From NCBI GenBank assembly GCA_000209815.1, contig FP929036.1, forward strand, positions 2,741,380 to 2,805,379: a DNA stretch of 64,000 nt, given 5' to 3'. This document shows positions 48,531 to 57,753 of the stretch, in pieces. Source of the stretch: Butyrivibrio fibrisolvens 16/4 (lineage in GTDB: Bacteria > Bacillota > Clostridia > Lachnospirales > Lachnospiraceae). A program made the position numbers and the translations under genes. The notes below the pieces were generated by a model, which worked only from the letters and a program-made list of their open reading frames with translations, was not told the origin of the DNA and did no database searches. Within the stretch, counting starts at the first letter, position 1. The number at the start of each line of letters is the position of its first letter.

Positions 48531-50267
48531 ATGAAAAAGAAACTTATCGCAGTTTTACTCGTAGCTTCTATGGCAGCTAGTCTTGTAGCTTGTGGCAATA
48601 AGAATGCAGCTCCAAGTACAGAAAGCGGATCAGAAGCTGCCCCAGCAGAGGCTACAGCAGTAAACACAGACACAACAACACTTAGACTTAATCTTGCATC
48701 AGAGCCAGATTATCTCGATCCAGCACTTAACTCATCAGTTGATGGAGCTTGTCTTGCAGTTAACTCATTTGTAGGTCTTTACACATATGATGAGAACAAC
48801 AACTGTGTACCAGCTCTTGCAGATGGTGAGCCAGAGGTATCAGAGGACGGACTTACTTATACTATCAAGCTTATTGAGTCAAAGTGGTCTAACGGAGAGG
48901 CACTTACAGCTAACGATTTCGTATACAGCTGGAACCGTGCAGTAGCTGAGGAAACAGCAGCTGACTATGCTTATATGTTTGCTCCAATCGCTACAAATGG
49001 AGATGGCACACTTCAGATTGAGGCAACTGATGATTACACACTTACAGTAAAGCTTAATGCACCTTGTGCATACTTCTATGACCTTCTTGCTTTCCCAACA
49101 TTTATGCCTGTTTACCAGCCAGATGTTGAGGCAGCTAATCCAGACGGAACACAGCCAGGTGCTTGGGCACAGGAGCCAGGTTTCGTTTCAAACGGTGCAT
49201 TTACACTTAAAGAGTGGAAGCACAACGAGTCTATGGTATACGAGAAGAACCCTAACTTCTACAGAGCTGACGAAGTAAAGCTTGAGAAGCTTGAGTTTAT
49301 GCTTTCAGCAGATGATACAGCTATATATGCTGCTTACAATGCAGGAGATATCGATTTTGCTGACACAGTACCAAATGATGAGATTCAGTCACTTCTTAAT
49401 AGCCCAGAGTTCCACGTAATCGATACACTTGGAACATACTATGTTGGATTCAATGTAAATTCACCTTTATTCAAGAATCTTACTGCTGAGCAGGCTAACA
49501 AGATGAGAAAAGCACTTTCACTTCTTATCGATAGACAGTACATCGTTGATACTGTAGGTCAGACAGGACAGGTACCAGCTGATACATTCATTCCAGATGG
49601 AATGGCTGATGGTAACGGTGGCGTATTTGAAGCAGATGACTTTGGTTACTATGATGCTAAAGAAACAGGTGCAGGTAAGGTTGAAGAAGCAGTTAGTCTT
49701 CTTGAAGAGTGCGGTTATTCATTCGAATCTGATGGTAACGGCGGATATAAGATTAGCCCAGCTCTTGAAGTAACTTATATGACAAATCCTGGTACAGGTC
49801 ACGAGGCTATTGCAGCTTGCATCCAGCAGGATTGGGGCCTTGTAGGTATCGATGTTAAGATTGAAACAGAGGATTGGAATGTATTCCTTGAGGATAGAAA
49901 AGCAGGTAAGTTTGATGTAGCTCGTGAAGGATGGATTGCAGACTTTAACGATCCTATCAACATGCTTGAAATGTGGCTTTCAAACGGCGGAAATAACGAT
50001 ATGCAGTTAGGTAAGGACTCAAGCAACTCTTCTGCTCCTTCATGGAAGGAATATGACGAGCATATCCAGAAGATTTATGACACAACAGATTTCGCAGCTC
50101 GTGTAGACCTTATGCGTGAGGCTGAGGATATGCTTATGGAGACAAATGCAGTAGTACCTATCTACTACTACAATGATATCTATCTTCAGAAGACAAATGT
50201 AACAGGAATCTATACTTCACTTAATCAGAATAAGTACTTCATGTACGCTGAAAAGTCAGCTAATTAA
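48531..50267 (+). CDS. oppA: Oligopeptide-binding lipoprotein OppA
   Basis: Substrate-binding lipoprotein of the importer. MKKKLIAVLLVASMAASLVACGN has the signal peptide and lipobox (LVAC). Then LRLNLASEPDYLDPALNSS, LTANDFVYSWNRAV and VDTVGQTGQVPADTFIP, typical of family 5 binding proteins. 578 residues, intact. GGAGAAAG before the ATG. Codon choice is noticeably more GC-ending than in neighbours, consistent with high expression. Strong terminator follows. Confidence 0.95.
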   Translation: MKKKLIAVLLVASMAASLVACGNKNAAPSTESGSEAAPAEATAVNTDTTTLRLNLASEPDYLDPALNSSVDGACLAVNSFVGLYTYDENNNCVPALADGEPEVSEDGLTYTIKLIESKWSNGEALTANDFVYSWNRAVAEETAADYAYMFAPIATNGDGTLQIEATDDYTLTVKLNAPCAYFYDLLAFPTFMPVYQPDVEAANPDGTQPGAWAQEPGFVSNGAFTLKEWKHNESMVYEKNPNFYRADEVKLEKLEFMLSADDTAIYAAYNAGDIDFADTVPNDEIQSLLNSPEFHVIDTLGTYYVGFNVNSPLFKNLTAEQANKMRKALSLLIDRQYIVDTVGQTGQVPADTFIPDGMADGNGGVFEADDFGYYDAKETGAGKVEEAVSLLEECGYSFESDGNGGYKISPALEVTYMTNPGTGHEAIAACIQQDWGLVGIDVKIETEDWNVFLEDRKAGKFDVAREGWIADFNDPINMLEMWLSNGGNNDMQLGKDSSNSSAPSWKEYDEHIQKIYDTTDFAARVDLMREAEDMLMETNAVVPIYYYNDIYLQKTNVTGIYTSLNQNKYFMYAEKSAN

Positions 50268-50315
50268 CACTGATTTCACTAGTTTTTAAACTACTTAAAG
50301 GTTGAGAAAAAAACT

Positions 50316-50347
50316 TGGGGAAATCGAAAAGATTTCCCCATTTTTTT
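50316..50347 (+). terminator. Terminator of the opp operon
   Basis: TGGGGAAATC-5-GATTTCCCCA followed by seven T, about 50 bases after oppA. Confidence 0.93.
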
Positions 50348-50417
50348 GTTGACAATGGTGTATTACTCTAGTAGAATAACACTTGCGTCGAACAAAATAA
50401 GTAATTACCTACAACTT

Positions 50418-50505
50418 GGAGAAGTACTCAAGAGGCCGAAGAGGCGCCCCTGCTAAGGGTGTAGGTCGGGCAACCGGCGCGAGGGTTCAAATCCCTCCTT
50501 CTCCG
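50418..50505 (+). tRNA. tRNA-Ser (GCT)
   Basis: Acceptor GGAGAAG / CTTCTCC, D arm, anticodon loop with GCT (TGCTAAG), long class II variable arm (about GTAGGTCGGGCAACCGGCGC) and T arm GAGGGTTCAAATCCCTC. Discriminator G. 88 bases; CCA not encoded. Confidence 0.96.
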
Positions 50506-50524
50506 TTTTACTTGTTATAAATAT

Positions 50525-50595
50525 GGTGCCATAGCCAAGTGGTAAGGCAAAGGTCTGCAACACCTCTATCACCAGTTCAAATCTGGTTGGCACCT
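50525..50595 (+). tRNA. tRNA-Cys (GCA)
   Basis: Acceptor GGTGCCA / TGGCACC, short D arm, anticodon loop TCTGCAACA region with GCA, T arm ACCAGTTCAAATCTGGT. Discriminator T (U), the identity base for Cys. 71 bases, 19 bases after tRNA-Ser. Confidence 0.95.
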
Positions 50596-50600
50596 CTTTC

Positions 50601-50638
50601 AAATCCCTCGACCCTAGTAATGGGGGCGAGGGATTTTT
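50601..50638 (+). terminator. Terminator of the tRNA-Ser/tRNA-Cys unit
   Basis: AAATCCCTCG-16-CGAGGGATTT with a T run, directly after tRNA-Cys. Confidence 0.92.
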
Positions 50639-50688
50639 GTTTATAATTAAATATACTAACTATTGAAATAAAGTAAGGAGGAAATGCA

Positions 50689-51909
50689 ATGACAATTTAT
50701 GACGAGTTAGTGGCTCGTGGCCTGATTGCCCAGGTAACGAACGAAGAAGAAATCAAGAAATTAATTAACGAGGGCAAGGCAACTTTTTATATAGGCTTTG
50801 ATTGCACTGCAGACAGCCTTACAGCCGGTCACTTTATGGCTCTCACTCTTATGAAGAGACTTCAGATGGCTGGAAATAAGCCTATCGCCCTTATCGGTGG
50901 TGGTACTACTATGATTGGCGACCCTTCAGGTCGTACAGACATGAGAAAGATGCTTACTCGTGAAGATATTGATCACAACGCTGAGTGCTTCAAGCGTCAG
51001 ATGGAGCGTTTTATCGATTTCAGCGATGGAAAGGCACTTATGGTTAACAATGCTGATTGGCTTCTTGACCTTAACTATGTAGACCTTCTTCGCGAGGTTG
51101 GTGCTTGCTTCTCAGTTAACAACATGCTTCGTGCAGAGTGCTACAAGCAGCGTATGGAAAAGGGACTTTCATTCCTTGAGTTCAACTACATGATTATGCA
51201 GTCTTATGACTTCTATTACATGTTCCAGAAATACAACTGTAACCTTGAGTTTGGTGGTGATGATCAGTGGTCTAACATGCTTGGTGGTACAGAGCTTATT
51301 AGACGTAAGCTTGGTAAGGACGCTCACGCTATGACTATTACTCTTCTCACTGATTCACAGGGTAAGAAGATGGGTAAGACAGCTGGTAATGCAGTATGGC
51401 TTGATCCTAACAAGACAACACCATTCGAGTTCTATCAGTACTGGAGAAATGTTGGTGATGCAGATGTTCTTAAGTGCATCCGTATGCTTACATTCCTTCC
51501 TATCGAAGAAATCCAGAAGATGGACACCTGGGAAGGTGCACAGCTTAACGAAGCAAAAGATATCTTAGCTTATGAGCTTACACAGATGGTTCACGGTACA
51601 GAAGAGGCAGACAAGGCTCGCGAGGCTTCAAAGGCTCTTTTCGCTGGCGGAGCAAACTCAGAGAATATTCCAACTCACACACTTTCAGCAGATGATTTTA
51701 GAGATGGTAAGGTAGACATCCTTCAGATTCTTGTATCTGCTGGACTTTCAGCTAGCCGTGCAGAAGCTCGTCGTAATGTACAGCAGGGCGGTGTATCTGT
51801 AAACGGTGAAAAGGTAGTAGATCCATTTGCTGCATATGAAAAATCAGCATTTGCAGAAGAATTCCTTCTTAAGAAGGGTAAGAAATCATTCTGTAAAATT
51901 GAGGCTTAA
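50689..51909 (+). CDS. tyrS: Tyrosyl-tRNA synthetase
   Basis: Class I synthetase charging tRNA-Tyr. IGFDCTADSLTAGHFMALTLM has the HIGH-equivalent (AGHFM), then IGDPSGRTDMR, EFNYMIMQSYDFYYMF, FGGDDQWSNMLGG and the KMSKS-equivalent KKMGKT. A C-terminal S4 domain (ASRAEARRNVQQGGVSVNGEKV, about 360-385) binds tRNA. 406 residues, intact. AAGGAGG before the ATG. No T-box leader is seen. Confidence 0.97.
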   Translation: MTIYDELVARGLIAQVTNEEEIKKLINEGKATFYIGFDCTADSLTAGHFMALTLMKRLQMAGNKPIALIGGGTTMIGDPSGRTDMRKMLTREDIDHNAECFKRQMERFIDFSDGKALMVNNADWLLDLNYVDLLREVGACFSVNNMLRAECYKQRMEKGLSFLEFNYMIMQSYDFYYMFQKYNCNLEFGGDDQWSNMLGGTELIRRKLGKDAHAMTITLLTDSQGKKMGKTAGNAVWLDPNKTTPFEFYQYWRNVGDADVLKCIRMLTFLPIEEIQKMDTWEGAQLNEAKDILAYELTQMVHGTEEADKAREASKALFAGGANSENIPTHTLSADDFRDGKVDILQILVSAGLSASRAEARRNVQQGGVSVNGEKVVDPFAAYEKSAFAEEFLLKKGKKSFCKIEA

Positions 51910-51936
51910 TAAAAGCCTTCCACTTAGGTATATAGG

Positions 51937-51965
51937 GGTGCCAGGCTTTGCTTTGGCACCTTTTT
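51937..51965 (+). terminator. Terminator of tyrS
   Basis: GGTGCC-12-GGCACC followed by T5, 27 bases after the tyrS stop codon. Confidence 0.9.
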
Positions 51966-51989
51966 GTTTTTTGATAAGGAGTACAATTT

Positions 51990-52569
51990 ATGGATGCTAT
52001 AATCGATAGTTCACATATTTTTATTTTGATTGGGAATTAGATTTACTTCATTGGTTTCAGAGTATTCACAATCCTGTTTTAGATTTTATAGTACCTAAAA
52101 TCACATTTTTAGGTAATGCAGGATGGTTTTGGATAGTTGTTACTCTTTTACTTTTGATTTTACCATTCAATAGGAAAATGGGATTACAGGCTGCTATCTC
52201 ACTAATTTTAACAGTAATTATTTGTAATGTTATACTAAAGCCATCAATAATGAGATGCCGTCCTTGCTGGCTTGAGCAAGATGTACAGATGCTTGTAAAG
52301 ATACCTCATGATTTTTCTTTCCCATCAGGTCATTCAAATGCAAGCTTTGCCGTAGCCACAGCAATCTTCACTAGAAACAAAAAATTGGAATTCCTGCTTT
52401 AGTGCTTGCAGCAATGATTGCAGTCAGTAGATTATATCTGTTTGTGCACTGGCCAACTGATGTGCTTGCTGGAGTATTTATTGGTGTTTGTGGAGGTATC
52501 GGTAGTTATTTTCTTATTGATTATTTATATAAAAGATTTGGAAATAATATGAAGAAAAATTTGAAATGA
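51990..52569 (+). CDS. PAP2-family membrane phosphatase, frame broken twice
   Basis: Membrane phosphatase of the PAP2 superfamily, possibly an undecaprenyl- or phosphatidyl-type diphosphatase. Breaks at T5 52018-52022 and A6 52379-52384; with one base at each, MDAIIDSSHIFYFDWELDLLH runs into four hydrophobic stretches. PAP2 motifs: KPSIMRCRP (C1-like), FPSGHSNASF (catalytic-type PSGH) and SRLYLFVHWPTDVLAG (His of motif 3). About 193 residues when repaired. ATG at 51990 preceded by AAGGAG. Confidence 0.85.
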
Positions 52570-52599
52570 GCAATTAATAATAAAAAGCCTGGGTTGACT

Positions 52600-52754
52600 C
52601 ATCTTCTATTGTTTAGTATATTGTATACATCTTCGTGAGGGAGTAGCTAGCGCATTGATATGTGTTGTTTGTCAACAGACTCGGTGATAAACCTGGCAAA
52701 CATTAAATAGTGAGACTCACGTGTACGTTTTTTGCGTGCACGTGGGTCTTTTTT
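52600..52754 (+). promoter_or_regulatory. Manganese riboswitch (yybP-ykoY) with terminator
   Basis: Leader of mntP. The conserved GAGGGAGTAGC (52637-52647) and a downstream paired arm lie before a strong intrinsic terminator: AGACTCACGTGTACG-7-CGTGCACGTGGGTCT then six T (52713-52754). The position, core motif and a manganese exporter downstream fit the yybP-ykoY class, where Mn2+ favours read-through. The exact aptamer limits are approximate. Confidence 0.8.
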
Positions 52755-52785
52755 AATATTCTCACAAGTAGAAGGAGTTTAAAAA

Positions 52786-53376
52786 ATGAATATAGTAGAT
52801 ATTTTCTTGATTGGCGTAGGTCTTTCCATGGATGCGTTTGCTGTTGCTATTTGTAAAGGTTTGGCTATGCGAAAGGTCAATAAAAAGCAAATGTTAATTA
52901 TTGCTTTATTTTTCGGCGGTTTTCAAGCACTAATGCCGCTTCTGGGATGGGCAATAGGTACATCTTTTGCTAAGCTTATTGTAGATTATGATCACTGGAT
53001 TGCCTTTATTCTGCTCTTATATATTGGTGGCAAAATGATTATAGATGCTATCAAAGAATGGAAAGAGGTGGACAAAGTTGATGAGATGGATCCTCCTCTT
53101 GATTATAAAGAGATTACACTATTGGCAATAGCAACCAGTATTGATGCTCTTGCTTGTGGAGTAACATTTGCATTTGAGGAAAGTTTTAATATACTTCGTG
53201 CTATCTTAATCATAGGCTTAACTACATTCTTTATTTCTGCCTGCGGTGTTTATGTAGGTAATATATTTGGAGATAAATATAAAGCTAAGGCACAGCTTGT
53301 AGGTGGTATTATTCTTATTTATATTGGTATTAAGATTTTAATAGAGCATACAATGGGAATTACACTAGGTTTTTAG
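52786..53376 (+). CDS. mntP: Manganese efflux pump MntP
   Basis: MntP (YebN) exports Mn2+. Two DUF204 repeats are visible: IFLIGVGLSMDAFAVAICKGLAMR near the start and LLAIATSIDALACGVTFAF in the second half, each with the intramembrane Asp (SMDAF, SIDAL). Six membrane spans, 196 residues, intact. AAGGAG nine bases before the ATG. Controlled by the riboswitch directly upstream. The next gene follows after ten bases, so a cation exchanger may be co-regulated. Confidence 0.95.
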   Translation: MNIVDIFLIGVGLSMDAFAVAICKGLAMRKVNKKQMLIIALFFGGFQALMPLLGWAIGTSFAKLIVDYDHWIAFILLLYIGGKMIIDAIKEWKEVDKVDEMDPPLDYKEITLLAIATSIDALACGVTFAFEESFNILRAILIIGLTTFFISACGVYVGNIFGDKYKAKAQLVGGIILIYIGIKILIEHTMGITLGF

Positions 53377-53386
53377 GAGGTTTGTA

Positions 53387-54375
53387 ATGGAGGCATTTTT
53401 TCAAACAATACCTGGGGCATTAATACTTCTGGTAGTAGGATTTGTATTTTTGATTAAGGGGGCAGATTTTTTTGTAGAAGGGGCTTCTGCAGTAGCAAAA
53501 AAGCTTAAGGTACCATCACTTATAATTGGTATGACAATCGTAGCAATGGGCACCTCTCTTCCAGAGCTTTCAGTATCTGTTACAGCATCTATGGCAGGAA
53601 GTAATCAGCTTGCTATTGGAAATGTTGTAGGATCAAATATATTTAATCTTATGGTTGTTTTAGGTAGCTGCGCGTTGTTTTCTGTGCTTGAGGTTAGTGA
53701 TGACACAATAAAGAAGGATTTTCCATTTTCACTTTGTTGTGCAGTGGCGCTTTCAGCTATGGGAATAATTGGATTTGAAGTAGGTCATATTGATGGTGCT
53801 ATTCTTCTTGTAGCATTCATAATATTCCTTGTTTCTATGATTATGTCAGCTAAAATTTCACGTAAGGCTGCAGCAGCTGAGGCGGAAGAAGAGGTTGATG
53901 CAGAAATAGTTGATATTCCTACATGGTTGTGTATCGTATACATTGTTGGCGGTGCTGTTGCTATCAAATTTGGTGGTGATTGGGTTGTTAATTCATGTAC
54001 TACTCTCGCACTTAAATTTGGAATGTCAGAGACTTTAGTAGGACTTACAATTGTAGCTCTTGGAACATCACTTCCAGAGCTTGTTACATCAATTGTTGCA
54101 GCTAGAAAAATGAGCTTGATATGGCTATCGGAAATGTAGTTGGTTCTAATATTTTCAATATTTTATTGATTCTTGGTGCCGCTGCAGCTATTTCTCCAAT
54201 TACATTTATGGCAGTAAATGCAATCGATATCATGATTCTTGTTGGTTTTTCAGTATTGGTTTGGATTATGTGCTTCAAAAAGAAGAATCTTGGAAGAGTT
54301 GACGGAATAATTATGCTTCTTTGCTATGTGGCATATCTTGCATACATTATTGTTCGTGATGGAGGCATAGCATAA
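53387..54375 (+). CDS. Na+/Ca2+ exchanger family protein (YrbG-like), frame broken once
   Basis: CaCA-family cation/sodium antiporter with two inverted repeats. First alpha repeat MTIVAMGTSLPELSVSVTASM and GNVVGSNIFNLMVV; second LTIVALGTSLPELVTSIVAA and GNVVGSNIFNILLIL. About ten membrane spans. The A5 run 54106-54110 breaks the frame; one base more gives AARKNELDMAIGNVVGS. About 329 residues. GGAGG before the ATG, ten bases after mntP: probably read from the manganese riboswitch transcript, which makes a role in divalent ion export likely. Confidence 0.9.
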
Positions 54376-54465
54376 GCACCTGTGAATGGTGGTAAAAATA
54401 TGATTGTTATGTTAAAATCATAGCGTTTAAAGGGAATTTTATCGTTTTGAGAAGGGGGTTCTAAT

Positions 54466-54821
54466 ATGAGTTTTTTAGACGAGATATCAGATAGCATTGT
54501 CAATACAACCAAGGACCTTAGTAAGATGGCCCAAAACGCTGGAGATTTAACAAAGCTTCAGTATGATAAAAACTTAAAGAAAGCGAACTTTCCAAGCTTT
54601 ACGAGAAGTTGGGAAAGAAGTATTACGAAGAACATAAGGACGAGGATGATGAATGCATTAAAGAAATCACAGCCGCAGTTCTTAGAATAAAAGAAATCTC
54701 TGAAGATATAATGCAGAAAAAGGGTGGAAAAGCCTGCCCTAAATGTGGAGCTCTTGTAAAAGATGGCTCTAAATTCTGCAGTGCTTGCGGAGAAAAAATA
54801 GATGATATATTTGAAGAGTAG
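54466..54821 (+). CDS. Small protein with C-terminal zinc ribbon, frame broken once
   Basis: About 118 residues after adding one A at 54568-54572 (giving YDKKLKESELSKLYEKLGKK). The N-terminal half is an amphipathic helix (FLDEISDSIVNTTKDLSKMA) and coiled coil; the C-terminus is a zinc ribbon, ACPKCGALVKDGSKFCSACG. This plan is common in Lachnospiraceae small proteins of unknown function. AGAAGGGG before the ATG; metG follows after 12 bases. Confidence 0.7.
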
Positions 54822-54833
54822 GAGTTATTAGAA

Positions 54834-56807
54834 ATGGGCAACAAAGGTAATTATTACATTACAACAGCAATTGCTTACACATCAGGTAAGCCTCACATTG
54901 GTAATACATACGAGATCGTTCTTGCAGATAGCATCGCGCGTTTCCGTCGTCAGGAAGGATATGATGTGTTCTTCCAGACTGGTACTGATGAACATGGACA
55001 GAAAATTGAGCTTAAGGCTGCTGAGGCAGGCATTACTCCAAAGGAGTTTGTAGATAATGTTTCAGGTCAGGTTAAGTCTATTTGGGATTTAATGAATACA
55101 TCTTATGACAAATTCATCCGTACAACAGATGAGGATCACGAGAAGCAGGTTAAGAAGATTTTTAAGAAGCTCTATGATAAGGGCGATATTTATAAGAGCT
55201 CATACGAAGGTCTTTACTGCACTCCTTGCGAATCTTTCTGGACAGAGTCACAGCTTGTAGATGGCAAGTGCCCAGACTGCGGTCGTGAGGTTCAGCCAGC
55301 TAAGGAAGAAGCATACTTCTTCAAGATGAGCAAATATGCAGACAAGCTTATTGATTACATCAACACACACCCTGAATTCATTCAGCCTGTATCTAGAAAG
55401 AACGAAATGATGAATAATTTCCTTCTTCCAGGCCTTCAGGATCTTTGTGTTAGCCGTACATCATTTACATGGGGTATTCCAGTAGATTTTGATCCAAAGC
55501 ATGTTGTATATGTATGGCTTGATGCCCTTACAAACTATATTACAGGTATTGGTTATGAATGCGATGGTGAGTCTTCAGACCAGTTTAAGGCACTTTGGCC
55601 AGCAGACCTTCACCTTATTGGAAAGGATATCATTCGTTTCCATACAATTTATTGGCCAATTTTCTTAATGGCACTTGATCTTCCACTTCCAAAGCAGGTA
55701 TTTGGACATCCATGGCTTCTTACAAAGTCAGCAGATGGTGGCGACGACAAGATGTCAAAGTCAAAGGGAAATGTTATCTACGCAGATGAACTTGTAGATT
55801 TCTTCGGCGTAGACGCAGTAAGATATTTCGTACTTCACGAGATGCCATTTGAAAATGATGGTGCTATCTCTTGGCCACTTATGGTTGAGCGTGTAAACTC
55901 TGACCTTGCAAACACACTTGGAAACCTTGTTAATCGTACAATCTCTATGAGTAACAAGTATTTCGGTGGTGTTGTTGAGGATAAGGGTGTTGCAGAGGAA
56001 GTTGATGCAGATCTTAAGGCAGTATGTACAGGCACTGTTACTGCTGTTGAGAAAAAGATGGCAGACCTTCGTGTAGCAGATGCAATTACAGAAGTATTTA
56101 ATCTCTTTAAGAGATGCAATAAATATATCGACGAGACAATGCCTTGGGCACTTGCAAAGGATGAAGCAAAGAAAGATAGACTTGCAACAGTTCTTTACAA
56201 TCTCGTTGAAGGAATTTCAATCGGTGCTACTCTCCTAAAGGCATTTATGCCTGAGACATCTGAGAAGATTTTAGCTCAGATTGGTGCTGAGGAAATCCCA
56301 TATGATGAACTTGCTACATTTGGACATTACACAAATGGAAATAAGGTTACAGAGACACCAGAGATTCTCTTCGCTCGTCTTGATCTTGATGAGGTTATGG
56401 CTAAGGTTGCAGAGCTTCATCCAGCACAGCCAGAGGAAACAGCTGTTGATGATGAAGAAGGAATTGATATCGAGGCTAAGCCAGAAATCACTTTTGATGA
56501 TTTCATGAAGCTTCAGTTCCAGGTAGGTAAGATTGTAGCTTGTGAGGCTGTTAAGGGTTCAAAGAAGCTTCTTTGCTCACAGGTAAAGATTGGTTCACAG
56601 ACAAAGCAGATTGTTTCAGGAATTAGTAAGCACTACTCTCCTGAAGAAATGGTAGGCAAAAAGGTAATGGTTCTTGTAAACCTTAAGCCAGCTAAGCTTA
56701 CAGGTGTTCTTTCAGAAGGTATGCTTCTTTGCGCAGAGGATGCTGAGGGAAACCTTTCACTTATGACTCCAGAGCGCAACATGCCTAGTGGCGCAGAAAT
56801 CTGCTAG
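54834..56807 (+). CDS. metG: Methionyl-tRNA synthetase
   Basis: Class I synthetase for Met. YYITTAIAYTSGKPHIGNTYE (HIGH as HIGN), zinc site CTPCESFW with CPDCG, HVVYVWLDALTNYITG, and KMSKSKGNV. The C-terminal tRNA-binding OB domain is present (TFDDFMKLQFQVGKIVACEAV to LMTPERNMPSGAEIC, about 555-657). Intact. No T-box is seen upstream; the short gap suggests co-transcription with the zinc-ribbon gene. Confidence 0.97.
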   Translation: MGNKGNYYITTAIAYTSGKPHIGNTYEIVLADSIARFRRQEGYDVFFQTGTDEHGQKIELKAAEAGITPKEFVDNVSGQVKSIWDLMNTSYDKFIRTTDEDHEKQVKKIFKKLYDKGDIYKSSYEGLYCTPCESFWTESQLVDGKCPDCGREVQPAKEEAYFFKMSKYADKLIDYINTHPEFIQPVSRKNEMMNNFLLPGLQDLCVSRTSFTWGIPVDFDPKHVVYVWLDALTNYITGIGYECDGESSDQFKALWPADLHLIGKDIIRFHTIYWPIFLMALDLPLPKQVFGHPWLLTKSADGGDDKMSKSKGNVIYADELVDFFGVDAVRYFVLHEMPFENDGAISWPLMVERVNSDLANTLGNLVNRTISMSNKYFGGVVEDKGVAEEVDADLKAVCTGTVTAVEKKMADLRVADAITEVFNLFKRCNKYIDETMPWALAKDEAKKDRLATVLYNLVEGISIGATLLKAFMPETSEKILAQIGAEEIPYDELATFGHYTNGNKVTETPEILFARLDLDEVMAKVAELHPAQPEETAVDDEEGIDIEAKPEITFDDFMKLQFQVGKIVACEAVKGSKKLLCSQVKIGSQTKQIVSGISKHYSPEEMVGKKVMVLVNLKPAKLTGVLSEGMLLCAEDAEGNLSLMTPERNMPSGAEIC

Positions 56808-56857
56808 GTAGGATAATCTGCCGTAAATGGCGAAATAATCATAAGTATATTTAAATA

Positions 56858-56941
56858 GCCAGTAGTTGACAATCTCCAAGTGTTACTGAAAGGAACATTC
56901 AGTGACTGTAAGTAATACTTGGGATTGTAAACGTAACTGGC
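56858..56941 (+). ncRNA. Unassigned 84-nt long hairpin RNA before tatD
   Basis: Near-continuous helix: GCCAGT (56858-56863) with ACTGGC (56936-56941); GTT with AAC; ACAATC (56869-56874) with GATTGT (56923-56928); CCAAGTGTTACT (56876-56887) with AGTAATACTTGG (56911-56922, one G-U). Only a few bulges. The apical part can instead form ACTGAA-7-TTCAGT, competing with the upper stem. No T run follows, so it is not an ordinary terminator. It lies 22 bases before the tatD start. Function unknown: leader, processing site or small RNA. Confidence 0.55.
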
Positions 56942-56963
56942 GCACATTTAGATGAGGTTATTA

Positions 56964-57753
56964 ATGATTTTTGAGACACATGCTCATTATGATGATGAGA
57001 AGTTCGACGAGGATAGAGTCGAACTTCTTTCTCATTTATTGAAAGAAAATAATATTGGAAATATTGTAAACATTGGAGCTAGTTTTAGAGGATGCAAAGA
57101 TAGTCTTGCACTAGCGAACCAGTATGATAATGTCTATGCTGCTCTTGGAATACATCCTGAGGAAATGGACGATTTTTCTGAGAAAAATCTTAATTGGATC
57201 AAAGAAAATGCAGCTAATCCAAAGGTTGTGGCTATTGGAGAAATCGGTCTGGACTATTATTGGATAAAGGACGAGGAAGGTCGAGCAAAGCAGCGTGAAT
57301 GGTTTAAACGCCAGTTACAGCTTGCCAAAGAAGTGGATTTACCAGTTGTAATTCACTCTAGAGATGCTGCGGAAGATACTTTAAACACAATTGTTGAGTA
57401 TAATAAACAAAATAACAAAAAGGGAATAATCCATTGTTATTCATATTCTAAAGAGATAGCATTAGAGTATACTAAAATGGGATGGTACATTGGAGTAGGC
57501 GGTGTTGTTACATTTAAGAATTCCAAAAATTAGTTGAGACAGTTAAGGCTATTCCAATAGAAAACATAGTATTAGAAACTGATTGTCCATACATGGCCCC
57601 AGTTCCACATCGTGGGGAACGCAACTCTTCTATCTTCTTAAGTTATGTGGCTGAAAAATAGCTGAGCTTAAAGACCTGAGTGTTGCAGAGGTTGAGCGTA
57701 TCACATACGAAAACGCTCTTAAAATATATTCAAAAACAAAAAGGAACCTATAA
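56964..57753 (+). CDS. tatD: TatD-family metal-dependent DNase, frame broken twice
   Basis: TatD/YcfH-type hydrolase. IFETHAHYDDEKFDEDR has the metal HxH; then ALGIHPEEMDD, VAIGEIGLDYYW and VVIHSRDAAEDTLN; after repair ETDCPYMAPVPHRGERN carries the last metal Asp. Breaks at A5 57525-57529 and A5 57654-57658, each one base short. I start at the ATG at 56964 (GAGG six bases upstream). About 263 residues. The stop overlaps the rsmA start as TAATG. Confidence 0.9.

Noticed and set aside
50640-50688. T-box leader for tyrS
   Set aside because: Only about 50 bases separate the tRNA terminator from the gene, and no AGGGTGGAACCGCG-type motif is present. The same motif is also missing before metG.
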